A stretch of DNA of 64,000 nucleotides from Paenibacillus yonginensis (GCF_001685395.1 NZ_CP014167.1:4224001-4288000); one strand, 5' to 3'. Numbered from the stretch's first letter, positions 51,387 through 60,807 are shown. Numbers and translations: made by a program. The notes: generated by a model from the letters alone, not told the origin.

Positions 51387-51609
51387 ATGAATATGGTTTC
51401 GTGTGATTACTGGTATCATTGAATTCGTTGCCGTTACAAGGGATGAACTTTTGGAGCTCGTGTGGGGCTATGATTATTTGGGGGACAGCCGCAGCGTGGA
51501 TATGACCATCATGCGGTTAAGAAAGAAGCTGGAGGATGACACGGAAAATCCTAAATATGTGAAAACCGTCTACGGCTTCGGCTACCAGCTTGGAGGTGGC
51601 TCCAACTGA
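51387..51609 (+). pseudogene. Response regulator remnant lacking its receiver domain
   Basis: An ATG at 51387 opens MNMV and meets a stop within 12 codons. A second frame from 51403 gives the end of an OmpR-type winged helix (VTRDELLELVWGYDYLGDSR, MRLRKKLEDD, YGFGYQL). The receiver domain and most of the linker, about 150 residues including the phosphoacceptor aspartate, are missing. The histidine kinase gene directly downstream is intact. Confidence 0.8.
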
Positions 51610-53006
51610 AATATGCAACGCGGCTGCTGTTGAATTATTTATTTTTCTCCGTATTATCCTTTGCCATTATTATTATTTCCGTGAATAAAGCTATCGACTA
51701 TTTTAGTTTTGTGACTATAGAGAAGAAAATGATGAAGCAGGCTGACTTGTATGAGCTGTCTTTTAGAGAAATCCTTGCCATGCAGGATAGAACGCCGGCT
51801 GAGGAATCGTCTGCCGAGGTGGCGAGGGCCGTTTTGGAAAGGCTGAAATCTGCAGGCCAGGAAGTGCGGATCTACGACAGCAGCCAGAAGCTGTTGGGAT
51901 GGGCCGCCGATGGAATTATCATCAATAAGGGAACGCCTCCAATGTTTAAGGAAAATATCCAAAATGCCCTCAAAGGGAATTATGCTTATACGATTACCGA
52001 CGCCAAATTGCTCTATTTCGCAGTGCCCATTCAAGATAAATATTATCAAAACAGCTTTGTATTTGAGTTTGTTGAGGACCTTTCGTATTTCTACGTGATG
52101 ATGGATCAAATCCGCTACATTTTGTTTGCCGGGGCGGCAGGATTTCTGGTTCTAATTACGCTGGCAAGCTTATTTATTGCCCGTAATACGACAAAGCCGA
52201 TCCAATATCTGCTTGGGGCCACGGAGAAATTCTCCAAACAGCAGTTCCAGCGGGTTAAGTTGAACAGAAAAGACGAGCTGGGGATGCTTGCCGCAGGACT
52301 AAACCAAATGGGCATTCAATTAAATGAATATATCCAGCACCAGAAGCAGTTTGTCTCGAATGTTTCTCATGAACTGAAGACACCGCTTGCGGCCATCCGG
52401 GGATTTTCCCAATATTTATATGAGGGTGAAAATAAGGACAAGGATTTGCAAAAGATCTATGCTCATCTTGTAAATGAATCGGACAGGCTGACCCTGCTTA
52501 TCAATGAGCTGCTGCTGTTAGCCCGGTTTGACAAGGCGGGTTCGGATGAAATGGGCAAGGAAAAGACGGATTTATCCGGGTTAACCGAAAGTGTGGCCGC
52601 AGAAATGCGGTCAAAGGCGGAGGACAAAGGTATCCTGCTGGACATCAAGCCGGGAAAACAAGTCTTCGCCGTCGTCAATCCAACCCTGATGTCGCATGCA
52701 GTCGCGAATATTATAGATAACGCCATAAAGTATTCCCATGCCGGCAAACGGGTTAGAATCGAGACGTTTATCAGGCAGGAGACGGGGGTCATCCAAATAA
52801 GGGACGAGGGCGTCGGGATCCGTGAAGAGGAAATTGCCCGGGTGCAGGAGCGATTTTATCGGGCGGAAAATGCCCGCGTGGCCAAAGGTTCGGGATTGGG
52901 GCTCTCCATATGCAAAGAAATTGTCGAGAAATTTGACGGTAAATTGGAGATGGAAAGCGAAGTGGGCGTAGGGACCACCGTGTCCATCCTGCTCCCTTTA
53001 GCGTGA
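51606..53006 (+). CDS. Sensor histidine kinase, orphaned by regulator deletion
   Basis: About 466 residues: TM1 (about 15-35), extracellular sensor region, TM2 (YILFAGAAGFLVLITLASLF), HAMP, HisKA with histidine in NVSHELKTPLAAIRGFSQYL, HATPase_c with NIIDNAIKYS, IRDEGVGIREEE and GSGLGLSICKEI. A CTG at 51606 overlapping the remnant's stop gives MKYATRLLLNYLFF and sits nine bases after GGAGG; a TTG at 51630 is the alternative. The cognate regulator lacks its receiver domain, so phosphotransfer to it is impossible. Confidence 0.85.
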   Translation: MKYATRLLLNYLFFSVLSFAIIIISVNKAIDYFSFVTIEKKMMKQADLYELSFREILAMQDRTPAEESSAEVARAVLERLKSAGQEVRIYDSSQKLLGWAADGIIINKGTPPMFKENIQNALKGNYAYTITDAKLLYFAVPIQDKYYQNSFVFEFVEDLSYFYVMMDQIRYILFAGAAGFLVLITLASLFIARNTTKPIQYLLGATEKFSKQQFQRVKLNRKDELGMLAAGLNQMGIQLNEYIQHQKQFVSNVSHELKTPLAAIRGFSQYLYEGENKDKDLQKIYAHLVNESDRLTLLINELLLLARFDKAGSDEMGKEKTDLSGLTESVAAEMRSKAEDKGILLDIKPGKQVFAVVNPTLMSHAVANIIDNAIKYSHAGKRVRIETFIRQETGVIQIRDEGVGIREEEIARVQERFYRAENARVAKGSGLGLSICKEIVEKFDGKLEMESEVGVGTTVSILLPLA

Positions 53007-53102
53007 AGTTACAAGAATGATACAAGATTGTGATTAAACTAATAATTTGTTTTCATATGATGACTTCATAAGATTAAGAAATCATTATGGGAGGGTAACC
53101 GT

Positions 53103-53771
53103 ATGAAAGCATTAAGCAAACCAGCAGAACTAATGCTGTCTATAGTCCTTCTTGGGACGTTATTGGCGGGATGTCAGGGAAACGGGGAAAGTAGTTCGCC
53201 GGAGGCTTCCGCTCCCGCCCCTTCATCGAGCAGTAACCCGGCCGGCGGAAGCGCCGATTCCGGGGTAATCAAGGAAGGAACGATTCCCAAGGACGGGAAT
53301 GTGATCCTGAAAGAGCTTGCTTTTGTCTACAAGGACAATACCATTGCCCTTTCCGATATCGTTGACGACGCAAAACTCGAAAGCATGCTGGGGAAAGCGG
53401 AAGAGAAAAAATCCCACACCTATACAGCAGACGATAAGACTAATATGGATCAGCTAATTGGCCGCACAAAAAATCTATACACCTTTCCAGGGCTCGAAAT
53501 CGAAACCTTCAATACGGGAGAAGGGACCGATTTCTATATCACTACGATTGAAATTACCGCCCCTGAATATGCCACAATCCGCAATATTAAAGTCGGCGAC
53601 AGTCTTGAAGAGCTTAAGAAAACGTATCCCGAAGGGAACCTGACGGGAAATGGAGCGACCAGCGCGGAGGATGAATACCGGTATACGTCGGCCAACTATG
53701 TGGATGTAATGACGTTCCATATCAAGGATGACGAAGTGGAAAGCATTGAAATGTACACGCTTCTAGATTGA
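53103..53771 (+). CDS. Lipoprotein of unknown function
   Basis: 222 residues. Signal peptide ending in lipobox LLAGC (Cys24), a Ser/Pro/Ala-rich linker (about 28-55), then a beta-rich extracellular domain with VYKDNTIALSDIVDDAKLES and IRNIKVGDSLEELKKTYPEG. The latter motif (IKVGDS..ELKKTYG-like) occurs in many secreted Paenibacillus lipoproteins. GGAGGG lies before the ATG. It follows the histidine kinase gene and may be part of the same signalling unit. Confidence 0.8.
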   Translation: MKALSKPAELMLSIVLLGTLLAGCQGNGESSSPEASAPAPSSSSNPAGGSADSGVIKEGTIPKDGNVILKELAFVYKDNTIALSDIVDDAKLESMLGKAEEKKSHTYTADDKTNMDQLIGRTKNLYTFPGLEIETFNTGEGTDFYITTIEITAPEYATIRNIKVGDSLEELKKTYPEGNLTGNGATSAEDEYRYTSANYVDVMTFHIKDDEVESIEMYTLLD

Positions 53772-53951
53772 GTGTTATGAAGTTCGCTTAACCTTAACAC
53801 TAGTCAAGAAAATGCGGCCCAAGGTTCCTTATTTAGATAGAATTCACGGGCCACGTCTTCTGACCGCCGTCGCAGATGCCGCTTGGTTCAAGTATCATAC
53901 CAGCTGCTGCAGGAGCGGAAAGAGCTGGTGGAGGGCTGATACATCAAGACC

Positions 53952-54086
53952 ATGGAGTATGAACTCAAGCTGAGCAGTGATGAGGAAGAACTTTCAGCGG
54001 CCCTGGCGAGAACAGGGATAGCGAAAAGTGAATTACACCGAAAAGGCTGGTCAGCGGTCTTCCTGCTTGTATCGGAGGAACTTTGA
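53952..54086 (+). CDS. Very small open frame, weakly supported
   Basis: 44 codons from ATG 53952 (MEYELKLSSDEEELSAALAR...) with acidic, helical, protein-like composition. GGAGGG is 15 bases upstream, too far for a good start. It may be a fragment of a decayed gene. The rest of 53772-54191 holds nothing recognisable. Confidence 0.25.
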   Translation: MEYELKLSSDEEELSAALARTGIAKSELHRKGWSAVFLLVSEEL

Positions 54087-54191
54087 GAATCATCTATAAT
54101 TGATATAAAGGCCTCGCGTGCAGGTAACTTCAGGGGGTGTTTTTCTTTATCAATACTACAGAAACAAGGACAGAAAGAACGCTGGGGAATA

Positions 54192-54238
54192 AACCAACTT
54201 TAGCCGTACGGGTTCCCACCGTACGGCTAAAGTTGGTT
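54192..54238. repeat. Perfect 20-bp inverted repeat
   Basis: The 20-bp arm at 54192-54211 (starting AACCAACTTT, ending CCGTACGG) is exactly complementary to 54219-54238, with a 7-nt loop GTTCCCA. It lies just downstream of the aldo/keto reductase stop. T runs are short on both strands, so it may act as an end-stabilising or bidirectional terminator-like hairpin. Confidence 0.8.
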
Positions 54239-54258
54239 ATAAAAAGCCACGTGCTTGA

Positions 54259-55215
54259 TCAGAAGGTGCCGAAGCGGCTGCCTGCGGCCACACCTTTGGG
54301 GGAAATGCGTTCAATCTCGGCCAGATCGTCAGCTGTCAATTTAACTTTTATCGCACCTAGGTTTTCTTGTATACGTTCCAACCGTTTTGTTCCCGGAATG
54401 GGAACAAAACGCTCGCCTTGTGCCAGGAGCCAGGCTAAACTCAATTGAGCCGGGGTGCAGCCCTTTTCGGTGGCCATTTTCTCAATCAAGGAGACGACCC
54501 CAACGTTCTTGGCGAAGTTCTCACCCTGAAACCGCGAGTAGTAGCGCCGGTAGTCGTCTTCCGGCAAATCCTCGAATTTCTTGATCTGGCCGGTCAAGAA
54601 GCCGCGGCCAAGGGGACTGTAAGGGACTAGACCGATACCGAGCTCCTTAAGAACCGGAAGAACCTCATCCTCCACTTCCCGGCTCCATAGGGAATATTCG
54701 GTTTCGACAGCGGTAATGGGATGTACCGCATGTGCCCGCCGGATCAGTTCGGCCGGCGCTTCCGATAACCCGATATATCTGATCTTCCCTTGCTTAACGA
54801 GGTCAGACATCGTGCCGACTGTTTCCTCAATGGGGATATTAGGATCGGGACGATGCTGATAGTATAGATCAATGTAATCCAGTCCAAGGCTGTAGAGACT
54901 GGCATCAACAGATTTTTTAATGTAGGCGGGATCCCCTTTTGGACCCTGTCCGTGTGTAATCCCGAACTTGGTGGCAATAACGGCCTGATCTCGTCGGTCT
55001 TTAAGCGCGCGCCCGACAAGCTTCTCATTTTCCCCGAAACGTCCGAGCTGGTATTCTGACCCGTAAAGATCGGCAGTATCAAACATCGTAACACCCATAT
55101 CCAGTGCTCCCTGAATGGTTCGCACCGATTCATCGTTATCAGGCATCATCATCGTTCCGAGACCGATAGCCGACACTTCAAGTCCTTCATTCCCTAGTTT
55201 TCTTTGTTGCAGCAT
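54259..55215 (-). CDS. Aldo/keto reductase
   Basis: NADPH-dependent oxidoreductase of 318 residues with a TIM-barrel fold. Catalytic tetrad: Asp and Tyr in FDTADLYG, Lys in IATKFG and His in YYQHRPD. Also [25 protein letters not shown] and the NADPH-binding end [13 protein letters not shown]. It resembles the AKR13/YakC subgroup acting on various aldehydes. It is on the same strand as the downstream-numbered XRE regulator at 55314-56132, whose start is upstream, so the two may be co-transcribed or co-regulated. Confidence 0.9.
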   Translation of the reverse strand: MLQQRKLGNEGLEVSAIGLGTMMMPDNDESVRTIQGALDMGVTMFDTADLYGSEYQLGRFGENEKLVGRALKDRRDQAVIATKFGITHGQGPKGDPAYIKKSVDASLYSLGLDYIDLYYQHRPDPNIPIEETVGTMSDLVKQGKIRYIGLSEAPAELIRRAHAVHPITAVETEYSLWSREVEDEVLPVLKELGIGLVPYSPLGRGFLTGQIKKFEDLPEDDYRRYYSRFQGENFAKNVGVVSLIEKMATEKGCTPAQLSLAWLLAQGERFVPIPGTKRLERIQENLGAIKVKLTADDLAEIERISPKGVAAGSRFGTF

Positions 55216-55313
55216 AAGATTCCCTCATTTCTGGATTAGGATCATTTGAGCATAGGTTTATCCTAATTGATCCTGTCAGAGGCAACCACACAACGTTTTT
55301 ACTAGTAAAAAAC

Positions 55314-56132
55314 TTAACAGTCTGTAGTTGAACTATCTATAACCGGTGTGTAAATGCAAATGTTAATATCCGGTCGATCCGTCAGATTGACCAATGACTG
55401 AATATCATAATGGACAGTTTGCTGGACAGCAGAGGACTGTAAAGAGATCCGTTTTACTTTCTTGAGTTGAATCTCATACTGATTCCAGATTCGTTCGAAT
55501 TCGGAGCTGTTCTGAGTAAGATGCTTTACTGTCTCCTCAAACCAAGGATCATCCCTGTGTTGATCATAATAAGTTCGGAACACACCTACCGAGTACCTTG
55601 AGAATTCCTCTATATTCAGAATTTGACGTCGCATTTCTGAATCTTCGAACAACAAACGGATGAAGTAACGTTCCTTGACAGGGATGGAGCCGAAGTCGAA
55701 GAACATCTCCTCGGCAGCCTTGTTCCATGCGAGCACTTCAGTCCTCTCATTGGTTATATGTGAAGGAAATGACAGCTGTTCGATAATCCTCTGCATCTGC
55801 GGATCCACGGCAGCTGCGGCCAACAAAGGGGTCTCGGCAGCATGAGGGTTCCATAACTGATATAAATGTCCCTTTTCTTCAGGAGATAAACGGAGGGCAG
55901 CCGCGATGCTGTCAATCACGTCTTTCGAAGGGGTCAAATCCCGTCCTTGTTCCAGCCATGTATAGTAGGTGATGCTTACACCCGCTAGTACGGCAACTTC
56001 TTCCCTCCGTAATCCAGGTGTCCTTCGTTGGCCGTTTGTGATCTCCACGCCTGCAGCTCCTGGAGAAAGTCGCTCCCTGCGTGATTTGAGAAATGCCCCC
56101 ATTGCTTTCGCTTTGCTGCTCGTAACAGTCAT
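55314..56132 (-). CDS. XRE-family regulator with MmyB-like ligand domain
   Basis: 272-residue regulator. The N-terminal helix-turn-helix includes RTPGLRREEVAVLAGVSITY and YTWLEQGRDLTPS, characteristic of the MmyB-type XRE group. The C-terminal domain (about 105-250) matches the MmyB ligand-binding fold (VLAWNKAAEEMFFDFG, LLFEDSEMRRQ). The ATG at 56132 (MTVTSSKAKAMG) follows AGGTGG. It probably controls the aldo/keto reductase gene that follows on the same strand; ligand unknown. Confidence 0.85.
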   Translation of the reverse strand: MTVTSSKAKAMGAFLKSRRERLSPGAAGVEITNGQRRTPGLRREEVAVLAGVSITYYTWLEQGRDLTPSKDVIDSIAAALRLSPEEKGHLYQLWNPHAAETPLLAAAAVDPQMQRIIEQLSFPSHITNERTEVLAWNKAAEEMFFDFGSIPVKERYFIRLLFEDSEMRRQILNIEEFSRYSVGVFRTYYDQHRDDPWFEETVKHLTQNSSEFERIWNQYEIQLKKVKRISLQSSAVQQTVHYDIQSLVNLTDRPDINICIYTPVIDSSTTDC

Positions 56133-56333
56133 AGATCGAACACCACCTAGAATGGGAATTTGAGAAATTTCATTAGCATAAAAAGCAACTTTAAAATAGT
56201 ATAGCATTTTTACTATTCAGCCAACTGTTCACTGGTTGCTTTCGTTCAACTTGTTCTCATCAGATCCCGTGTATTTTGGGCAGTTCTTGTATAAACTAAT
56301 CCCAAATCATTGAAGACAAGACGGTGACCTAAC

Positions 56334-56819
56334 ATGTTAACGGTTTGGACGTTTCTAATTTTAGCAGCGCTATCTTTTTTTTCTATGTACGTCTTAATAA
56401 AGAAAATGAACGTTATTAATGTCTTGGGCAGTTATTTTTTTTCAAATGTGCTGATCACGAATACAGGTGTAATTATTAATTTGAATTTAAAATTAACCAA
56501 ACAAGATCCATCCAATCCTCTTATTTTTTGGACACAGAAAATTCCCGAGTTATCCCTCAAGCCGGCGTTGCTTTTGTGGATGATTTATATTTTGTTTTCT
56601 AATCGGTCTTTGATCAGTAAAGGGATTTATGCTCTCATTTGCTTAATCGCGCTGGTTTCCATTGAGTTATTTTTTGTCCATATTCAATATTTGCAATGGG
56701 TAAAATGGAATGTCTTTTACACCTATTTGAGATACGGTTTGATCCTTGTAATATTGGCTGTTTACTCTTTCTATTTACAGAAACTGATTAATAAAAACAA
56801 AGAGGTAAACACGATATGA
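56334..56819 (+). CDS. Small multi-pass membrane protein
   Basis: 161 residues with about four to five membrane segments (WTFLILAALSFFSMYVLI; VLGSYFFSNVLIT; ALLLWMIYILF; GIYALICLIALVSIELFFV; LILVILAVYSFYL). It overlaps the next gene by four bases (ATGA) and is of the same size and style, suggesting tandem CBO0543-family paralogues. Expression context and function unknown. No clear ribosome binding site is visible. Confidence 0.65.
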   Translation: MLTVWTFLILAALSFFSMYVLIKKMNVINVLGSYFFSNVLITNTGVIINLNLKLTKQDPSNPLIFWTQKIPELSLKPALLLWMIYILFSNRSLISKGIYALICLIALVSIELFFVHIQYLQWVKWNVFYTYLRYGLILVILAVYSFYLQKLINKNKEVNTI

Positions 56820-57328
56820 TTTTACCCCTCCCACAGAAATTTGATATGAACGAAATATTTATTATCTTTTCTACCGTCATGCTGTTTGCCTTGATGTTTG
56901 TAGTGCCCAGACGAGTGTCTGCTGTCACCATCATGGTTATTTGGACCTTTAATGTCTTTCTTGCTTTGTTGGCTGATATTATCCTTAGTGTAAAACCCTA
57001 TGAACTTTATTTTACGGTCGATCACCAAACGCATGAACTCTTTGATGTAATCCTTCACTTTATCACTTATCCTGCGCTTCCTTACTTTGTAGTAAACGTT
57101 TATAGATTTAACAAACCCCAAGGCCTGAAATATTTCCTTTATCTTATTTTTTGGGCGGTGTTGGCGATCACAAGCGAATGGATTTCGGTGAAATTTCATG
57201 TGTTTACCTATACCGGTTGGAAGCTGTATCTATCCTTCCTGGTTTATTTGGCTGTATTTGCCGTCAATATTTGGCTTGCAGGTTTTATTGAAAGGAGACA
57301 TCCTTACAAACGGACTTCAGTTAGTTGA
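56816..57328 (+). CDS. CBO0543-family membrane protein
   Basis: 170 residues with four or five membrane segments and the family-like motif FWAVLAITSEWISVKFHVF and YTGWKLYLSFLVYLAVFAVN. Members occur in Bacillota as tandem copies of unknown role. Translation is coupled to the preceding gene. The first residues (MILPLPQKFDMNEIF) allow an alternative start at MNEIF. Confidence 0.65.
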   Translation: MILPLPQKFDMNEIFIIFSTVMLFALMFVVPRRVSAVTIMVIWTFNVFLALLADIILSVKPYELYFTVDHQTHELFDVILHFITYPALPYFVVNVYRFNKPQGLKYFLYLIFWAVLAITSEWISVKFHVFTYTGWKLYLSFLVYLAVFAVNIWLAGFIERRHPYKRTSVS

Positions 57329-57537
57329 ATAGGGCACGTGATAATGGACACACCAGGTTTATTCAAGCCCTTTCCCTCCCTCGATTCCTTTCTTATAAGG
57401 AATTCAGATGGATAGGAAATTGCCTGGACTAAATCCGATAACTAAAGGCGAAGAAATCAGAATAGGTTCCCGGGTAGTGGACACCCCTAAAGAAAATTCG
57501 ATAGAATTAAAGAAATATTTTTGGGGGAGTGAGTGCT

Positions 57538-58329
57538 TTGGAATTTAACGACGTCATACACGGCCATACATCTATTCGTGAATATGAGGATAGGGAAGTA
57601 AGTCAGGAGATGCTGGATCAAATTTTGGAGGCAGGGATTCGGGCATCTTCCAGCGGTAACATGCAGTCTTACTCCATTATTGTAACGCGGGATAAAGAGC
57701 TGAAGAAAAAGCTGTATACGCCGCATATGGAACAATCAATGGTGGTGGATGCCCCGGTTCTGCTGACTTTTTGTGCGGATTTCAACCGGATGAGAAAATG
57801 GCTGGAGCTGAACGATGCTCCGGTTCATTTCGATAATTTCATGAGTTTTATGATTGGCGCCATTGACGCCACTTTGGCTGCGCAGAACGTCGCTTTGGCA
57901 GCGGAAAATGCGGGACTCGGCATTTGCTACATGGGCTCAACGCTTGCCAACTGTGATCAGATTGGTGAACGGCTGAACCTGCCGCCCAATGTCGTCCCTG
58001 TAGTAGGTTATTCACTGGGTTATCCGGCAGAGGCGCCTGCCCTTCGCGACCGGCTGCCCATGAGCGGGCTTGTTCATTACGAGCAGTACCAGGATTATTC
58101 GGAGGAAGACATTCAAGCCATTTATAAAGAAAGAAATGAAAAGGGATGGCAGCGGTACATGAGTGTTCCCAGACTTAAAGAGATGATAGAGGAATTGGGA
58201 TTAAAAAATCTGGCTCAAGTCTATACGATCGCCAAATACACGAAGGAATCCCACCTCGAATTTTCACAAACCGTGCTGAACTATTTGGAGAAGCAGAACT
58301 TTATGAAAAATGACGCTGATTCGAATTGA
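57538..58329 (+). CDS. NfsA-like FMN nitroreductase family protein
   Basis: About 264 residues of the nitroreductase fold: FMN-binding N-terminal HTSIREYEDREVSQE, ASSSGNMQSYSI, dimer helix AAQNVALAAENAGLGICYMG and VPVVGYSLGYPAE. Likely NADPH-dependent reduction of nitro compounds or flavin. TTG at 57538 is nine bases from GGGGGAG; a GTG at 57529 abuts it. The 209 bp upstream (57329-57537) hold nothing recognisable. Terminator shared with the convergent TetR gene. Confidence 0.85.
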   Translation: MEFNDVIHGHTSIREYEDREVSQEMLDQILEAGIRASSSGNMQSYSIIVTRDKELKKKLYTPHMEQSMVVDAPVLLTFCADFNRMRKWLELNDAPVHFDNFMSFMIGAIDATLAAQNVALAAENAGLGICYMGSTLANCDQIGERLNLPPNVVPVVGYSLGYPAEAPALRDRLPMSGLVHYEQYQDYSEEDIQAIYKERNEKGWQRYMSVPRLKEMIEELGLKNLAQVYTIAKYTKESHLEFSQTVLNYLEKQNFMKNDADSN

Positions 58330-58362
58330 AATTTAAATGTATTCAGATCAGCGTTAGCAAAT

Positions 58363-58408
58363 AATAAGGATGAGCGGAGCACCTTTCGCTCATCCTTATT
58401 TATTTTCT
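58363..58408. terminator. Bidirectional terminator between nitroreductase and TetR genes
   Basis: AATAAGGATGAGCG (58363-58376) pairs exactly with CGCTCATCCTTATT (58387-58400). The plus strand continues TATTTTCTTTT. The 3' arm overlaps the tetR stop codon. Confidence 0.85.
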
Positions 58409-59061
58409 TTTAATACAAGAGGCAGAAAGATCAAATCCACAATCTCGACAACGGCCTCATCGGTCAGCGGCGTATGCGTCGTAAGCAGCTCGAACCGGAT
58501 CAGGTCTACAGGTAGGGAAATGACGCGTTCGGGCAGCTCCTCGACCTTCACCTCTCCGCGACGTTCCGCGTTCTGCAGAATATTTTTCATGGCTACGACA
58601 AGCAAATCCTCCGATCGCGGAGGCAGGGTCAGGTTGGAATGCAGCTCCGCCCCATGAAATTCAACCATCAGACCATGAATCGTCTCGGCCCCGATTATCT
58701 GCATCAGTTTATTTAGCCTGTCCAGCAGGGCAAGCACGTCTTGTCTCAGATTCCCCGTGTCCGGAGCTTCCAGGGAAGGTTTGGGGATATGTTTCATAAG
58801 CGCGGCGATGACCAGCTTTGCTTTGTTTGGCCATCTTCTATAGACGGCATTCTTATTGGTCTTCGCCCGTGCAGCGACAGCTTCCATCGTCAGCCGGGAA
58901 TAACCGTTCTCCTGCAGTTCTTCCCATGCCGCCAAGAGAATGGCATTCTCCAGCACGTCCCCGCGCCGCCGCGACTTTGCCGTTTGTTCCTTCCCCTGAT
59001 TTCCCCGTTGTCCTTCTGAATTGCGAGCTTTTGATTGATGATCCTGCGCATGTTCCGCCAT
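58396..59061 (-). CDS. TetR/AcrR-family repressor
   Basis: 221-residue repressor. The N-terminal helix-turn-helix (about residues 38-85) has YSRLTMEAVAARAKTNKNAV and YRRWPNKAKLVIAAL; the C-terminal part is the ligand/dimer domain. It is divergent from the DHA2 MFS transporter with overlapping promoters and a 20-bp palindromic operator between them, so it very probably represses the transporter and itself until an effector drug binds. GAAGGA precedes the ATG. Confidence 0.88.
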   Translation of the reverse strand: MAEHAQDHQSKARNSEGQRGNQGKEQTAKSRRRGDVLENAILLAAWEELQENGYSRLTMEAVAARAKTNKNAVYRRWPNKAKLVIAALMKHIPKPSLEAPDTGNLRQDVLALLDRLNKLMQIIGAETIHGLMVEFHGAELHSNLTLPPRSEDLLVVAMKNILQNAERRGEVKVEELPERVISLPVDLIRFELLTTHTPLTDEAVVEIVDLIFLPLVLKENK

Positions 59062-59117
59062 ATCAAATTCCTTCTTCCCAAGCTGAATTTCGTTCCTTCT
59101 TGAGGGCTCTTGTAAAT

Positions 59118-59146
59118 AGTATATTGCATTTTCTCACGAATGGTAA
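59118..59146 (-). promoter_or_regulatory. Promoter of the tetR gene
   Basis: Minus strand TTACCA (59146-59141), 17-bp spacer, TATACT (59123-59118). It overlaps the divergent transporter promoter. Confidence 0.5.
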
Positions 59147-59152
59147 TATGAT
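59124..59152 (+). promoter_or_regulatory. Promoter of the MFS transporter gene
   Basis: TTGCAT (59124-59129), 17-bp spacer, TATGAT (59147-59152). The TetR operator begins 12 bp downstream of the -10 box. Confidence 0.7.
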
Positions 59153-59164
59153 GACATCAAATAA

Positions 59165-59184
59165 GGTACGGTACGTACTGTACC
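59165..59184. promoter_or_regulatory. Probable TetR operator
   Basis: GGTACGGTACGTACTGTACC is a 20-bp inverted repeat with one mismatched pair. Its position right after the transcription start of the transporter suits repression by road-blocking. Confidence 0.75.
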
Positions 59185-59208
59185 CTAAATAATCAAGGAG
59201 TGGATAAC

Positions 59209-60645
59209 ATGGCTAAAAGTGAAGCAGAGGTCCTCATCAAACCTCCCAAAGAAAAAATAGACCCCGGTATTTTGAAAATTGCACTTATTCTGGTGTTCGG
59301 CGCTATCGCTTCCCAGCTGGATTCAACGATGGTCAATGTGGCGATTCATACCCTCGCAATGGACCTGCACAGCACGGTGTCGGCGATTCAGTGGGTCATC
59401 ACGGGTTATGTACTGACCATGGGCCTGGCGGTTCCGATTTCGGGTTGGGCGATTCAGCGGTTTGGCGGGAAAACTGTATATATGTTCTCCCTGTGGGTAT
59501 TTCTCATTTCTTCCGTTTTATGCTCTCTGGCGTGGAACCCCGGCAGTCTGATCTTCTTCCGGCTAATTCAGGGGATTGGCGCGGGACTGCTCATCCCGAC
59601 GATGCAGAACGTGCTTGTTCAATCGGCAGGAGGCCGCGGCCTTGGCAAGCTGATTTCGATCATTAGCATTCCGGCCCTGCTGGGTCCGATTCTTGGCCCG
59701 GTCATTGGCGGGCTGATCATGGACAATATGAGCTGGCGGTGGATCTTCTACGTGAATATTCCGATCATGATCGCCGCACTTTGGCTGTCTTGGAGACACA
59801 TTCCGGAGGATCAATCAGCTAACCATAAACCAAGGCTGGACGTGATGGGATTCCTTTTATTGTCCCCGGCGTTTGCAGTTCTGATTTACGGCATTTCGCA
59901 AATTAGTTCACATGGACAGTTCCTCTCGGCGGGCGTGCTTGTTCCTTTGGCCGCCGGACTTGTTCTGCTCGCTGCCTACATCGTGTATGCCTTGCGATCA
60001 AGCCAGCCTCCGCTGGTAGATTTGCATTTATTCCGTTCCCGGCATTTCCTGGCGTCGAACGCCACCTTGTTTCTGTCGGGTATGGTCATGAACGGGGCGC
60101 AGCTCCTGCTCCCGCTATATTACGAGCAGGTTCGCGGCGAAAGCGTACTGATGACAGGGATTCTCTTGATTCCTCAAGGGGTAGGGATGCTGTTGACACG
60201 AAGCTGGATCGGGGGAATGGCTGACCGGGTTGGGGCAAGGAGCATCGTCCTCGTCAGCTTGGTTGTGACCCTTGTCGGCAGCATCCCCTTTGCATACGCA
60301 GGGGCGGATACCAACCATTTTCTGTTGGGCGCGGCGCAGTTTGTACGGGGGGCGGCGTTAAACGGTATCCTGATTCCGATTATGGTTTCCGCGTATAAAG
60401 GATTAAAGAAGGAGCAAATCCCGCATGCAAGCATCTCTACACGGATCTTCCAGACCGTTGGGGGCGCGTTCGGCTCCGCCGTCCTGGCAACCGTTATCGG
60501 GCAACAATTGCAGGGAGGGGCGGAGGCCAGTCTTACCTCTCTGGTCCATGCGTATCAAATCGCTTTCTGGTGGACTGTAGGGTTTGCTGCTGTCTGCTTT
60601 CTGCCGGCCCTCTTCCTGTCTGGTCGAGAACAAATAAAGGGGTAA
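59209..60645 (+). CDS. DHA2-family MFS multidrug efflux transporter
   Basis: 478-residue major-facilitator drug/proton antiporter with about 14 membrane segments. Motif A-like RFGGKTVYMFSLWVF, motif D1 region SQLDSTMVNVAIHTLA, motif C-like ALLGPILGPVIGGLI and GGMADRVGARS repeat. Typical of EmrB/QacA drug exporters. The ATG at 59209 has AAGGAG (59195-59200) eight bases upstream; a GTG at 59200 overlaps it. Expression is controlled by the divergent TetR repressor. Confidence 0.9.
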   Translation: MAKSEAEVLIKPPKEKIDPGILKIALILVFGAIASQLDSTMVNVAIHTLAMDLHSTVSAIQWVITGYVLTMGLAVPISGWAIQRFGGKTVYMFSLWVFLISSVLCSLAWNPGSLIFFRLIQGIGAGLLIPTMQNVLVQSAGGRGLGKLISIISIPALLGPILGPVIGGLIMDNMSWRWIFYVNIPIMIAALWLSWRHIPEDQSANHKPRLDVMGFLLLSPAFAVLIYGISQISSHGQFLSAGVLVPLAAGLVLLAAYIVYALRSSQPPLVDLHLFRSRHFLASNATLFLSGMVMNGAQLLLPLYYEQVRGESVLMTGILLIPQGVGMLLTRSWIGGMADRVGARSIVLVSLVVTLVGSIPFAYAGADTNHFLLGAAQFVRGAALNGILIPIMVSAYKGLKKEQIPHASISTRIFQTVGGAFGSAVLATVIGQQLQGGAEASLTSLVHAYQIAFWWTVGFAAVCFLPALFLSGREQIKG

Positions 60646-60655
60646 ATGGAGTTTG

Positions 60656-60676
60656 GCCGCAGCCTGTGTCTGCGGC
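60656..60676 (+). terminator. Weak terminator-like hairpin
   Basis: GCCGCAG pairs exactly with CTGCGGC around CCTGTGT, followed by TCTATT, a poor T run. Confidence 0.45.
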
Positions 60677-60807
60677 TCTATTGAAACGTCCCTATTTTAC
60701 CAAACGTGCACATTTAAATAAATTTCTCCGTAGACGTACGGAGCCCGCGGGAGCTACACTAGGAAAAGCGACAAGGAATAAATAAACTTAGCGGGAGCTT
60801 GTATAAC

